A model generated the notes under the pieces. That model was given only the letters and a program-made list of their open reading frames with translations. It ran no database searches and was not told the DNA's origin. A program made the translations under genes and the position numbers. From RGIG529 sp050950425 (GTDB lineage Bacteria; Bacillota; Clostridia; Oscillospirales; Oscillospiraceae): a stretch of 64,000 nucleotides of DNA. The stretch spans positions 1 through 64,000 of the forward strand of contig JBMNHO010000001.1 in assembly GCA_050950425.1 (NCBI GenBank), written 5' to 3'. Positions 33,766 through 43,495 of this stretch are shown here, one piece after another. Numbering within the stretch: position 1 is the stretch's first letter; each line of letters starts with the position of its first letter.

Positions 33766-34930
33766 AGCGATCTGCCGCCTTTCGTAGTTCTTCACACAGC
33801 TTCATATCCGTGTTCTCCCACGGCAGAAGGTAGCCACAAAAATGGCCGTAGCTTGCCGTTTCCGCGTAAATGGCACGGCGTAAGCGCAGCTTTTCGATGA
33901 TGGCGGCGGGGCGCAGGTTGAAGACCTCCTGCACGATGCTGCAAAGCTGGTCGCCCGAGAGCTTGCCGGTACCGAAGGACGCCACCGACACGGCCACAGG
34001 GTTGGCCTTCCCAATGGCATAAGAAAGAGCGACCTCGCATTGTTCGGACAAGCCGCTCCACACGATGTTCTTTGCAATGTACCGCGCCATGTATGCGCCG
34101 CTGCGGTCGACCTTGGTAGGGTCTTTGCCGCAAAGCGCACCGCCGCCGTGAGAGGCAAGGCCGCCGTAGGTATCCACCATGAGCTTTCTGCCTGTTAGCC
34201 CCGTGTCGGCAGCGGGGCCGCCTTCGACAAAACGCCCGCTGGGATTAATAAGGATTTCCGTGTCATCGTCCAGTGGGAAATCCTCAAAGCACTGCCAAAG
34301 AACGTTGTTCGTAATATCTGTGCGAAGTTGCTCCTGTGTCTTGTCAGGGATATGCTGTACAGATACCACTACCGTTTTGACGCGGCAGGGCTTGCCATCT
34401 TCGTATTCCACTGTTACTTGGCATTTGCCGTCCGGCAGAATGCCCTTGATGAGATTCCCTTCCCGGCATTCGTCGATTCGCTTGGCAATGCGTTGGGAGA
34501 GCACGAGCGGCAGCGGCAGATACTCCGGCGTTTCCTTGGTTGCGTAGCCGTAAACGGTACCTTGATCGCCAGCGCCCACTGAGCCATAAGGGTCTCTTTC
34601 ACCGCTGCGATTCTCTAAAGAGGTATCCACGCCTGCTGCAATGTCCCTGCTCTGCTGATGTACGAACACGGAGATTCTATACTTTCGCGGGTTGTATCCA
34701 ACCTCGCGCAGCACATTTCGCACGATAAAGCGAATGTCCACTTTTTCGCTACAGGTGATTTCGCCCGCCACGATAATTTTGCCCTTCGTCGCCATGACCT
34801 CGCAGGCCACGCGGGAAGCCCTGTCTTTCCTTAAGCATGCGTCCAGTATGCTGTCCGCGATCAGATCACAGAGCTTGTCCGGGTGCCCCTTGCATACGCT
34901 TTCCGCGGTTTTATAAGTTATCATGTTCAT
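33755..34930 (-). CDS. metK: Phage-encoded S-adenosylmethionine synthase
   Basis: It has 391 residues and makes SAM from methionine and ATP. Signatures are SVCKGHPDKLCDLIADSILD at the start, VGAGDQGTVYGYAT, and GGGALCGKDPTKVDRSGAY (cellular enzymes usually have GGAFSGKDP, so two residues differ). Catalytic histidine and lysines are retained. It lies between the small terminase and two SAM-using methyltransferases with overlapping ends, which indicates a supply role for genome methylation. Confidence 0.95.
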   Translation of the reverse strand: MNMITYKTAESVCKGHPDKLCDLIADSILDACLRKDRASRVACEVMATKGKIIVAGEITCSEKVDIRFIVRNVLREVGYNPRKYRISVFVHQQSRDIAAGVDTSLENRSGERDPYGSVGAGDQGTVYGYATKETPEYLPLPLVLSQRIAKRIDECREGNLIKGILPDGKCQVTVEYEDGKPCRVKTVVVSVQHIPDKTQEQLRTDITNNVLWQCFEDFPLDDDTEILINPSGRFVEGGPAADTGLTGRKLMVDTYGGLASHGGGALCGKDPTKVDRSGAYMARYIAKNIVWSGLSEQCEVALSYAIGKANPVAVSVASFGTGKLSGDQLCSIVQEVFNLRPAAIIEKLRLRRAIYAETASYGHFCGYLLPWENTDMKLCEELRKAADRYVD

Positions 34931-35484
34931 TGTCCTTTCCGAGCGGCAAGTAACCGCTCCATCACGTCGTCGTGCGGGGTCGCGCCGCGATAGTCAGTGG
35001 TGCAGTTTTCCCGTACCACCTGATAGATCTGAAACCAGATGTTGTTGGCCTGCTTCATGAAGTTCTGAGACATCGACACATAGGGGGAGGGGATGGCGTT
35101 CCCCGTGGTCGGATGTTTCGCCAAAAAGCCGAACTCGGTAATGGCCTGTTCGCATTGGATCCAGCGCGCCACGCTCTGCGCATATTGCTCGATGAGCTGC
35201 GTTGCGACGAACTGCGCACAGCCGCGCTCATTCAGCCACGACCATGTGTGTTGAAACACATCGACCGCCAGCGTCGTCGAACCGTCTTTCTGCTTTGCCG
35301 ACATATAATCCCGAGGTTCTGGCATCCTCTCTCCAGTGAGGTTCGCCGTGTCGGTAAACTCCATGATGGTTAGCCTGCGGTGCCCGGGGTTTCCATCTAA
35401 TATTTTATCGGCGATGGGCTTCTTCTTTTGCCCGGAACCGGGTCGTGCACCGCCTCTGTTGGTGCCGTCTTTGGCCATAAACAT
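34927..35484 (-). CDS. Terminase small subunit, P27 family
   Basis: It has 185 residues: RGGARPGSGQKKKPIADKIL at the N-terminus, then DYMSAKQKDGSTTLAVDVFQ, LNERGCAQFVATQLIEQYAQ and YVSMSQNFMKQANNIWFQIY. The GGARPGSG tract and C-terminal helices match the P27 small terminase. It recognises packaging sites for TerL. It precedes metK with a 4-bp overlap. ATG 35484 or 35487 are both possible after GGAG. Confidence 0.9.
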   Translation of the reverse strand: MFMAKDGTNRGGARPGSGQKKKPIADKILDGNPGHRRLTIMEFTDTANLTGERMPEPRDYMSAKQKDGSTTLAVDVFQHTWSWLNERGCAQFVATQLIEQYAQSVARWIQCEQAITEFGFLAKHPTTGNAIPSPYVSMSQNFMKQANNIWFQIYQVVRENCTTDYRGATPHDDVMERLLAARKGQ

Positions 35485-35572
35485 CACACTCCTATCATGG
35501 CGGGGGATATTACCTGTTTGAAACCGCGATTTTCAACGCGTGACCCCACGCCGCTGTCCGCTTGAAAAGGTT

Positions 35573-35938
35573 TTAGAGATTCGAGCGCCCCCACCGGTCG
35601 CCGCTCTCGGCAGTAATGCGCGAGTGGCAGGGTTTACACAGCGCCATGAGATTGCTGGTGTTATTTGTGCCGCCGTGACTGAGCGGGAGGATGTGATGCA
35701 CTTCTTCGGCTGGTGCCAAGCGACCGTCTTTCTCGCACTGTTCACACAGCGGGTGTGCCTTGATGTAGCGGTCGCGAATGCGCTTCCAGGCTCTGCCATA
35801 GCGCTTGTTGCTCTCGGGGTCGCGCTGAAAACGATTGTAATGGCGCGTTGCTTGCTGCTGATGCTCTGCACAGTAAAGACTGTCGGTCAACTTGGGACAG
35901 CCGGGGTGCTGACAGGCGCGCTGTGGTTTCTTTGGCAT
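35573..35938 (-). CDS. HNH endonuclease (packaging-associated)
   Basis: It has 121 residues. Zinc pairs CQHPGCPKL and CEQCEKDGRL, the catalytic VHHILPLSHGGTNNTSNLMA and the CKPCHSRIT end form a complete HNH fold. Small HNH enzymes directly upstream of terminases take part in genome cleavage during packaging (known for HK97-type phages). Confidence 0.93.
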   Translation of the reverse strand: MPKKPQRACQHPGCPKLTDSLYCAEHQQQATRHYNRFQRDPESNKRYGRAWKRIRDRYIKAHPLCEQCEKDGRLAPAEEVHHILPLSHGGTNNTSNLMALCKPCHSRITAESGDRWGRSNL

Positions 35939-36058
35939 TCGCTCACCTCCATTCGGGCATAAGAAAAGCCCCGAGGGATTGCTCCCGCGAGGCTAGTCTC
36001 TCATTCTATTGCTACGAGTCTATCATAGCGCAAAGGGCATGGTAGAAAACAGTAGAAT

Positions 36059-36475
36059 TCACTGTACACTTTGGAGGGCGGATACCACAGATAAGGCCTT
36101 CCGGTGGATGCGATAGACATTGTCGATGGTGTATCCCATGTCCACCGCGATCTGTTCCCACGTCTTGAAGCACAGATATCGCAGTTCCAATAACGTCTGA
36201 CATTCCGTGTTGTCCACCGACTTGATCAGCTTGACCATCTCACGCTTCAAGTCAATAAGGCGGTCTATGTCGTGGTTGATTTCCGTCTGTAGGTCTACGA
36301 TTTTCGCTACAACCTCCGCCATCGTAGAGGTTCTACGGCTGGGGCTGCGTGGCATACCCGTAAGCGCCCAGGTACATTTTGTCGCCAGCTCATTGAGGGA
36401 AGCGACCTGTTCCAGCTTGGAATTAATGCGCTGATCAAGGCGGTATGCCTGTCCGAGATACTCTTTCGCCGTCAT
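36059..36475 (-). CDS. DUF1492/ArpU-like late transcription regulator
   Basis: It has 138 residues with a long helical N-terminus (YLGQAYRLDQRINSKLEQVA) and a sigma-region-4-like HTH at the end (LLELRYLCFKTWEQIAVDMG, YTIDNVYRIHRKAL). This is the layout of DUF1492 / ArpU-type proteins that switch on late genes in Gram-positive phages. It sits just before the packaging genes, fitting that role. Confidence 0.8.
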   Translation of the reverse strand: MTAKEYLGQAYRLDQRINSKLEQVASLNELATKCTWALTGMPRSPSRRTSTMAEVVAKIVDLQTEINHDIDRLIDLKREMVKLIKSVDNTECQTLLELRYLCFKTWEQIAVDMGYTIDNVYRIHRKALSVVSALQSVQ

Positions 36476-36693
36476 GCCGTCACCTCCGCTTTAAGCTTGG
36501 AGATGAGCATATCCGGGTCAATCTGCGTCAGTACGCCGAACCAGTTGGAGCGAAAGAACCGCTCAATGCTCCGACTCTCGTGCTCTACCAGGCGATGGTC
36601 GGGATAGCGATAGAGGATACGCAGCGCTTTGCGATAATCCTTAACCGCCTGAAGGACGATGGCGTTCGCCAGATTGGTATAATTGTCGTACAT
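36472..36693 (-). CDS. Small prophage protein, unknown function
   Basis: It has 73 residues (LANAIVLQAVKDYRKALRIL, SIERFFRSNWFGVLTQIDPD) with no known domain. Homologous small genes precede DUF1492 genes in many clostridial prophages. The 4-bp overlap with the regulator suggests joint expression. Confidence 0.75.
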   Translation of the reverse strand: MYDNYTNLANAIVLQAVKDYRKALRILYRYPDHRLVEHESRSIERFFRSNWFGVLTQIDPDMLISKLKAEVTA

Positions 36694-36783
36694 ATGGACA
36701 CGCTCCTGATTTATATTTTCCGAAGAAGCGGTGCCGCATTGTAAGCAGTGTATATAAAAAGCACGGATGCGTTGTTTTCAAAA

Positions 36784-37068
36784 TCATTGCAGGGAGCCGT
36801 TTATCACAGTTCGCACCTCATCAACCGAGCGGACGACCAAAGCTGTGCCGCCACAGGCGAGGATTTTGCGGATGGTCACGTCTTGCAGTTTCGTGGTCTT
36901 GCCGACCGGGGTCTTGACCTCAAAGGCGTAAAACCGTCCGTTAATGCAGGCGATGATATCGGGGATACCTGCCGTGCCATAGATGCCGCCATGTTCCTTC
37001 CACGCAAAGCACTTGGGCACCGTCTTGAGATAGCGCAGGATTTTGGCGACCAGATCTTTTTCAGCCAC
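36784..37068 (-). CDS. VRR-NUC domain nuclease
   Basis: It has 94 residues from GTG 37068 behind AGGAGG. The PD-(D/E)xK layout is visible: WKEHGGIYGTAGIPDIIACI (PD), then FYAFEVKTPVGKTTKLQ (ExK with following Q). Stand-alone VRR-NUC proteins occur in phage replication clusters and may resolve branched DNA. Upstream lies a repeat-rich non-coding stretch. Confidence 0.9.
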   Translation of the reverse strand: MAEKDLVAKILRYLKTVPKCFAWKEHGGIYGTAGIPDIIACINGRFYAFEVKTPVGKTTKLQDVTIRKILACGGTALVVRSVDEVRTVINGSLQ

Positions 37069-37330
37069 AGTCTGCCTCCTTGTAACTTTTTTGCCCTTTG
37101 TAACCTTGTAACCGTGAAATATAGAGGTTCGCATATATACGCGCGCACATGCACGCGCACACGCATACGATGACTGCCTCGCGCGTATACCCTTAATTTT
37201 TGAAGTTACAAAGTTACATTTCATAAGAAAACCCTAAATCGTGCGATATATAGCGGGTTTGGGGCGTAACTTATTGTGTAACATCATCCTGTGGCGAGGT
37301 TACAATTCGCCCGAAAAGGTTACAGATTCC
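37069..37330. repeat. Non-coding stretch with about nine GTTAC/GTAAC motifs
   Basis: TGTAAC or GTTACA-like units occur at about 37081, 37100, 37107, 37203, 37211, 37267, 37278, 37301 and 37319 in both orientations. An alternating purine-pyrimidine tract (ATATATACGCGCGCACATGC and onward) lies at 37131-37166. Set between the primase-helicase and VRR-NUC genes, it could be a replication origin or a regulator-binding array (inference). Confidence 0.55.
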
Positions 37331-37335
37331 GCTTC

Positions 37336-39874
37336 TCATAGGGGTTCCACCTCCGTGATCTCAAAGCCAGAGACATCGCAGCGCGTTTTCAGCAGATCAT
37401 AGTTGAGCGTCCAGACCCTTCTCACATCCGATCCCAGCCGCTTGATCACATTGCTCTCTAAGAAATAGTCTGAGTGCTGCAGCTGCTTTTTGAACTGGGC
37501 ATAGGTCAGGGTTTCGCCAAGGATGGCATAATCCTTGCGGTACTTGGTATAGCGGTCGTAGACATGATTGAGCCAAAGCGCCAGCATCTTACCGTCATCT
37601 GTAATGGCATACTCGCTCTTGGGATCCAACCCCATGCGTGACATGATCTCCAGCGTCTGTTCCACGACGCTTTTGTTGCTGGTGCCGCCATCCAACAGAT
37701 ACTCCTTTGCCGCATATTCAATGTACCTGCCACAGGCATCCAGACTGAACGGAAACACCTCGTGCCAAGTGAGATCAAGCCCTCGACACAGCCTTTCTAG
37801 CAGCCGCAGGCCTGCCATCATACAGGCTAGGTTGTTGACGACCCGCGACGGCAGCTCCTTCGCAAACGCGCCCAAGCTTTCCTCGTACCAGCCATACACA
37901 TCGGCGGTCTTTGTTTCCAGCGCGGTGTTCAACAAACTGCGTCCAAGACCGCCGAGCATATCGGTGTTAGAACAGAGCCATCCGAATGCGGCGCGGTATT
38001 CCACCGGCCTCAAATCCTTCTTGGAAAACAGCAGCTCTATACTGCGTTCCCGGATTGCCGCTTCATCCGCCGCTTCCTCACCGGCCACGACCAGGGGAGC
38101 GAGGAGGGCGTAGCTCACAACGCTCTGATCGGCGCGGCCACGGATCCCTTCCTGCCCGTCATAGCTGTTGCGAAAATGGTTCAGCAGGGCGTCCAGGCGG
38201 TACCTGTCGATTTTGGAAGGCTTGAACTCGTCCAGCGCCATCGGGATGGTGTTGGAGGATGCTGCATCCTTCATCAACGTGAACGCCGTCGTCTGCCCGG
38301 CCGCGATGATTTTTGAGCGGGAGAACACCGGCATGATCACCCGCTCCAGTGTGTTGCTCTTGCCGCTGCCCGCTTCACCGATGAGCATAAGATGCGGGAA
38401 CTTCACGCTCCTTTCCCGTAGATGCGCTTTAATGAAACAGCCTGCCATCCACGCGAGGATGGGCACGGTCTTTGCCGGTTCGTTATAGGTCATGAGTCGT
38501 TCGCCGAGCTTTTGCAGCTGGTCTTTTGTTAGAGGTTTTGCTTCCAGTACCCGGCTCTCAATGCTCCGGTATTTTTCAAGCTGTATCATGTCGGAATACG
38601 GCAGCGCCGGAAGCGCCAACCGCCCCATCTGTCGTGACGAAAACAGCGCCACCGTCGTGCTTGTAGATGCCCATTGCCTTGACGCCGGTTTTCATCGGCC
38701 AGTCAAGCTCGGAAACATAGGCTTTGAGCAGTTCCAAATCTCCATCCGATCCGGTGTAGCTAAGGGCGATGGTGCGCTGATTGAGCGTATTCTTGAACCG
38801 CTGTTGGTTGGCGAAGTCGGTGGTCATAAACGTCAGGGGATAGGTTTCGCCGCGCACGGTAACCAGATTTGCCGTGAGCTGCGTTTCGTCCTCCGCGACG
38901 ATCATCTCCACCGGCACAAACACAAAGTTCGTGATGGGATAGGTGTTTTCGCCCTTGGTGCGGAAGTACTGCCCTTTGTACTCATAGACCGGCGCACTCC
39001 CGCCGGGCGCATATGTTTCTGCGGTCAACTCACAGGCCTTGTCTAGCGTTTCTTCGCCATAAGTCGCGCCGCTGGCATGGTGTCGCGTATCCCACTTTTC
39101 CCGGAACAGCCCGCTTTGCCGAAACAGCCTGTCCATCTGCTGCTTATCCCTGCCCGACCAAAAGGCCAGCCTGCAGCACAGCGCCATGTCCGCTTCGGAC
39201 TGGCTGGCGTAGGCATCCTGCCAGTTCCCTTCCCACAGCTTTGTAAAGGACTCGCCGTTTTCCGCGCTTTGGGCAAGCTCCAGAAGGTCGTCGTCGGCCA
39301 GCTGAATGGACGCGTTCTTTTGCCGCTTTCTCCGTTGTTTTTTGGGTGCACGGATATATGTCTCGTGGATCCATTGCAAGGCTCCGTTATCTTGGGCGAT
39401 GGTATCCGTCGCGCCATCCAGCTTCTTGCCCGTCATGGTGAAATAGCGGGTATGCTCGTACATCTCCACGCCGGTCTTGGAATTCTTGTTGCCGGTGCCG
39501 GGCATCTTGCCTTTGAAGAAAAGATGCACGCCTGTACCGGAGGGGGAGAACTCCATATAGGTTGGCTGCCTCGCCATGATGGACTTGGCGGTATCGTTGA
39601 ATGTCTTTGTTTCGGGGTCATAGCAATGGTCAATGTCCACGCCCACAAGGCCGCCGTCCTTTGCAAACATGAACCCCAATCCGGAAAAACCGTATCGCTC
39701 CACCGCATCGACGGCAGTAGCGTAATCCGTCCATGTGTTTGGATTGTTGGACGCCGCGCCCTTGCCCGTAATGGGGTTAAACGGTACTTTTTTATCCTTG
39801 CCACCGTCTTTATCGGGGATGAGCCGCCAGTTGACCCATTGTTTTCGCTCCATCAGTTCCTGCGGATAGATCAC
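37336..39874 (-). pseudogene. Primase-polymerase / helicase fusion protein, frameshifted
   Basis: The front (GTG 39874) is an archaeo-eukaryotic-primase-like domain (FNPITGKGAASNNPNTWTDY, GGLVGVDIDHCYDPETK, YMEFSPSGTGVHLFFKG) plus a D5-like accessory region. The rear has the P-loop HLMLIGEAGSGKSNTLERVI and IPMALDEFKPSKIDRYRL, a helicase-type ATPase. They lie in different frames: one extra G (CC at 38616-38617 on the plus strand) separates them. Without it TDGAVALPALPYSDMIQLEK reads through, giving about 845 residues. It would prime and unwind phage DNA. The upstream gene overlaps by 4 bp. Confidence 0.85.
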
Positions 39875-40296
39875 TTTGGCGACACCTCCTCACATTGGTC
39901 GTTGAAAAATCGGATGGGGATGCCGCGCTTCTCGGCGCGGTCAATCTCCCGCTGCATGCCAGACGATATACGTTCACCGAACACCCACACCTCTTTGCAA
40001 CCGTCCAGAAAAACCATGCCCATGAACAGGCCAAGCTCGCGTTGCTCCGTGTTGCCGTCCGACAGGAATTGCGGATAGAATAGATGCGGTGCGAAGGGGA
40101 TATAGCCTGACCGTACAGCAAAGGCACAATAGCGGCGAGCATTTTTGATGTTCCGCTGTAGATCCCCGGCAAAGGGCGATGAGATGAACACCTTGGGCAT
40201 ATACGGGCGCTTGCGCTGCTCCTTGAGGACATTGACGATCGCGTCATGGGCGGTCGGGTCGAGATAACCTTCAGAATTGTATAAATTCACTTTCAC
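39871..40296 (-). CDS. DUF4406-like / nucleoside 2-deoxyribosyltransferase-like protein
   Basis: It has 141 residues: KVFISSPFAGDLQRNIKNAR, GYIPFAPHLFYPQFL and ELGLFMGMVFLDGCKEVWVF with FGERISSGMQREI. The (F)ISSPF...H.(Y)P...D.(V)WVFG layout is that of small nucleoside deoxyribosyltransferase-like proteins common in phages, possibly a nucleotide-pool enzyme. It lies between polymerase and primase. Confidence 0.75.
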   Translation of the reverse strand: MKVNLYNSEGYLDPTAHDAIVNVLKEQRKRPYMPKVFISSPFAGDLQRNIKNARRYCAFAVRSGYIPFAPHLFYPQFLSDGNTEQRELGLFMGMVFLDGCKEVWVFGERISSGMQREIDRAEKRGIPIRFFNDQCEEVSPK

Positions 40297-40300
40297 GAGC

Positions 40301-42223
40301 TCACCCCATTTCCTTCAGCTCACCGAAGCTCACGCCATATGCGGCCTCCGCGATAATCGGCACATCAAACTCCGGAAAAGGCTGCGCTTGCATGCAGTCC
40401 TTGACGAATGCGACCGCCTCGTCGAGCTTGTCCGCAGGGATTTCAAACACCAGCTCATCGTGGATTTGTAACAATGGCTTCAGCCACGGACGTGCTTTTA
40501 TGCCCGCGACAATACGTCCCATCGCCAGCTTGAGAATATCTGCGGCGGTGCCTTGAATCGGCGTGTTCATCGCGCAGCGCTCTGCAAAGGAACGCTTGCC
40601 CCAATCCTCGGACAATATGCCGATGATATACCTGCGCCGCCCGAGCCAGGTCTCCGTATGCAGCGTAATGGCGGCTCGCTTTTTTGTTTCATCCTGCCAG
40701 AGCGTCAGGCCGGGGTAGCCCGCTTTCAGATTGCTGATGATGTTCTCGCAGTCCTGCTTGGACACGTCCAGCCCGGCCTTGAATCGCAGCGTCCGTTGCA
40801 GCCCTGCTGCGAACAAGCCATAGAACACGCCGAAGTTGCAGTTCTTCGCTATAGTGCGGCGCTCCTTATAATGCGGAGCTTCCCTGTCCAGCGCTTCGTC
40901 AAAGGGGATGTTGTATATGACACTCATGGTCTGGGCGTGAATGTCGCCGCCTTTGCGATAGGTTTCGAGCATTTTTTCATCGCGGCAGTAGAAGGCGCCA
41001 ACGCGAAGCTCGATCTGTGAGAAATCCAGCGACAAGAGCGTCTTGCCCGTCGGTGCGATGATAAAGCTGCGCACGCCGACCGGGTCGTTGTCTTTGCGGG
41101 GGCAGTTTTGCAGGTTGGGGTTCCGCGAGGCGAAACGCCCCGTCGCGGTGCCCAGCGGCATCAGGTTGGGATGGATGCGCCCCGTCGCGGCATTGATGTG
41201 CGATAGGTATCCATCGATGTAGGTGCTTTTGAGCTTGCCCCACTTGCGGTACTCCTGCACCAGCTCAAACAGACGGATAAGCTCCGGACGCTTTTCTCTG
41301 CAATACTCGGTGAGCAGTATCATCGTCTCGTCGTCCGCCGCTTCCTGACGCTTCTCTGTCGTTTTTAATACCGGCAGACCAAGATCGCCAAAGAGATACT
41401 TCTTGAACGCAGATGTCGAGGCGTTTGCGCCGATATCCACACCGCCGGTCATGCCGTCGATTTCGGCGCGGAGCTTCACCAGCTTTTCTTGCGCTTCCTT
41501 TTGTCTTTCGCGCATTGCCGCTACATTCATCGGCACACCGTTATATTTCATCATGCCGCAGTAAACCGCCGTGGGGGATTCGACCTGCTCCACAATGGCT
41601 CTGTGGCGGGGCAGGTTCTTGGCAAACCAAGCGTTGAATTTATGATACAGACGCAGGGTGTAATCGCTGTCGGCACAGGCGTAGCGCAGGGTTTCATGAT
41701 CGGCAGGATCCATCTCGTCAAAATGACGGCCTGCCGTGACCGTACTGAAGTCTGGCATATCCGCGCCAAAAAGCGATGTCGCCATCAGCTTTAGGCCGCT
41801 GTCCGACAGATTGCGAAACTCAAACTTGCTCTTGAGCGTCAACTGCGCCGCCGCGATGGTGTCGTAGCAAGGCTGGCATACGACAATGCCCAGCGCGTAC
41901 AGGAACATCGCTTCAAAGGCGAGGTTGTGCGCCACCTTGACCACACCGGGGTTTTCAAACACCGCTTTGCGCAGGTATTCCATGACACCGTCGGGGTCGA
42001 CCACATTCCTGCCGACCCTATGTGCCATCGGGATATATATGGCGCTGCCCTCTGCGACAGAGAGGCTGATGCCGACGATGTGTGCCTTGTGCGCGTCCAG
42101 CGCCGCCTTTGGCTCATCGCGCCAAGCATCATCGGGTGCAGTTTCGAAGTCGAATGCAATTGTATCCGCACGCCCGATGTATTCGCGTACCGCGCCGACT
42201 GTATATACAATGTTGTAATTCAT
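40301..42223 (-). CDS. Phage family A DNA polymerase with 3'-5' exonuclease
   Basis: It has 640 residues from ATG 42223. The exonuclease domain has DTIAFDFETAPDD (motif I) and KVAHNLAFEAMFLYALG (motif II), with YACADSDYTLRLYHKF (motif III). The polymerase part has SLDFSQIELRVGAFY (motif A), RRTIAKNCNFGVFYGLFAAG (motif B) and LLQIHDELVFEIPADKL (motif C). All catalytic acids are present. It is the main replicase of the prophage; the longer frame to 42340 is not needed because GGAG lies just before 42223. Confidence 0.95.
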   Translation of the reverse strand: MNYNIVYTVGAVREYIGRADTIAFDFETAPDDAWRDEPKAALDAHKAHIVGISLSVAEGSAIYIPMAHRVGRNVVDPDGVMEYLRKAVFENPGVVKVAHNLAFEAMFLYALGIVVCQPCYDTIAAAQLTLKSKFEFRNLSDSGLKLMATSLFGADMPDFSTVTAGRHFDEMDPADHETLRYACADSDYTLRLYHKFNAWFAKNLPRHRAIVEQVESPTAVYCGMMKYNGVPMNVAAMRERQKEAQEKLVKLRAEIDGMTGGVDIGANASTSAFKKYLFGDLGLPVLKTTEKRQEAADDETMILLTEYCREKRPELIRLFELVQEYRKWGKLKSTYIDGYLSHINAATGRIHPNLMPLGTATGRFASRNPNLQNCPRKDNDPVGVRSFIIAPTGKTLLSLDFSQIELRVGAFYCRDEKMLETYRKGGDIHAQTMSVIYNIPFDEALDREAPHYKERRTIAKNCNFGVFYGLFAAGLQRTLRFKAGLDVSKQDCENIISNLKAGYPGLTLWQDETKKRAAITLHTETWLGRRRYIIGILSEDWGKRSFAERCAMNTPIQGTAADILKLAMGRIVAGIKARPWLKPLLQIHDELVFEIPADKLDEAVAFVKDCMQAQPFPEFDVPIIAEAAYGVSFGELKEMG

Positions 42224-42284
42224 ACTAACTCCAATCCGCCGCTTGGCCGGGCGGATAAGCTCCGCCCGGCTGCGGCTGTTGTCT

Positions 42285-43040
42285 TTACGCAAGCGGCTCA
42301 ATGATCTCGCCGGTTTCAGGATCCACATTGGCGGGGACATCTACGGTCGATTCCGTATCATGGCCGACGCGAAGAGAGAACGCTTTGACCTGTTCGGTCA
42401 GCCCGCAGATAAGCGCGTATTCTTCGTCGGTCAGGGCGCGATCCACCGAAAACTGCGCCTGCGAGTACGCGATGCCATTGTTGTTGGTGGCCTTCTTCAG
42501 CGTGAACTTGGTGACGACGGCGTTGGACTTCTTGCCCTTGGTGAGCAGCCGCATGATGTAGCGGCTGAAATCCTTGAGTGATCCGGTTGGCAGCGAAAGG
42601 ATCAGCGGGAAGATCTCACCCTCGCGCAGCAGGTAGATGCGGCGGCGGTTCTTGCAGGCTTTCGCGCCGTTGTCGCCGGAGCCGAATTGGTTATATGGAC
42701 ACTTGGCGCACTCGCCGCCGGGGGTGCCGGTGCCGATCACTCCGTCGAAGCTGCCGCAATCGGGGGGATTGGAGCCGCCAGTATACTTGTCCGTGTAATA
42801 GGCGTTGAGCGGGTGGTGATATAGGATGACCGCCGAAAACTCTTTGACCGTTTCAGGCGAATCGGGGTTCTCGCCGGGGATCTCGAATACCGTCATGCCG
42901 CCAGCGGGGATTTTGATGCGCTCAAAGCTGCCGGAAAGGCCGGTGAGCTCCTCGGAAAGCGCGTCGTTCAAATTGAAGTCCTTCAGTGCCAGAAATGCGC
43001 TGTTGGTGGTGGCAAGCGCCGTGTTTTCATTGTTTTTCAT
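42285..43040 (-). CDS. Phage replication-associated protein with zinc cluster, likely ssDNA-binding
   Basis: It has 251 residues from ATG 43040. CGSFDGVIGTGTPGGECAKC with ACKNRRRIYLL gives a four-cysteine cluster; the end has VDVPANVDPETGEIIE. Homologues sit beside phage DNA polymerases, and a single-stranded DNA-binding or recombination role is plausible from context. No catalytic motif seen. Confidence 0.68.
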   Translation of the reverse strand: MKNNENTALATTNSAFLALKDFNLNDALSEELTGLSGSFERIKIPAGGMTVFEIPGENPDSPETVKEFSAVILYHHPLNAYYTDKYTGGSNPPDCGSFDGVIGTGTPGGECAKCPYNQFGSGDNGAKACKNRRRIYLLREGEIFPLILSLPTGSLKDFSRYIMRLLTKGKKSNAVVTKFTLKKATNNNGIAYSQAQFSVDRALTDEEYALICGLTEQVKAFSLRVGHDTESTVDVPANVDPETGEIIEPLA

Positions 43041-43062
43041 CGTGTTGTTCCATCCTTTCATA

Positions 43063-43482
43063 TTAGCGGGCAGCCTTGCGGACGCCCACGGTCGTTTTTT
43101 CGAATACGTTGACCAGCCCTTCGAGCCAGCTGGGCAGCGTCTCATCGTTCTCTGCAATCTGTTCCTTGACAAAAGCGGAGAGCGAGTTGGCATTGACGGT
43201 CTCATAGATCAAGCCGCCATGCCCTTCAGCGCGGAGCGCCTCGAACAGCTTGTCTTTGCGGTCGGCGGTTGCCGATGCCCGGACGGTGTTGGTAAGGCAA
43301 AACAGGGTACCGGAGCGGGTGAAGTTCTGCGTCTCCGTATCGGTCATGATCTGGGCTAGTGCTGCATCGGCCTCGTCAAGCTTCGCGTTCACGTCTTTGA
43401 GGTGCTGCTCCAGTTCTTTTTTCTCATCTCGCAGGGCTTTGAGCCGATCCGCGAGTTCAAACATCATTTCGGGATTGTGCAT
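43063..43482 (-). CDS. Hypothetical coiled-coil replication-cluster protein
   Basis: It has 139 residues with an N-terminal coiled coil (FELADRLKALRDEKKELEQH) and a compact C-terminal part (LIYETVNANSLSAFVKEQIA, LPSWLEGLVNVFEKTTVGVR). Similar proteins lie between SNF2 helicase and polymerase genes in clostridial prophages; activity unknown. Confidence 0.7.
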   Translation of the reverse strand: MHNPEMMFELADRLKALRDEKKELEQHLKDVNAKLDEADAALAQIMTDTETQNFTRSGTLFCLTNTVRASATADRKDKLFEALRAEGHGGLIYETVNANSLSAFVKEQIAENDETLPSWLEGLVNVFEKTTVGVRKAAR

Positions 43483-43495
43483 CGTGGGATCTCCT

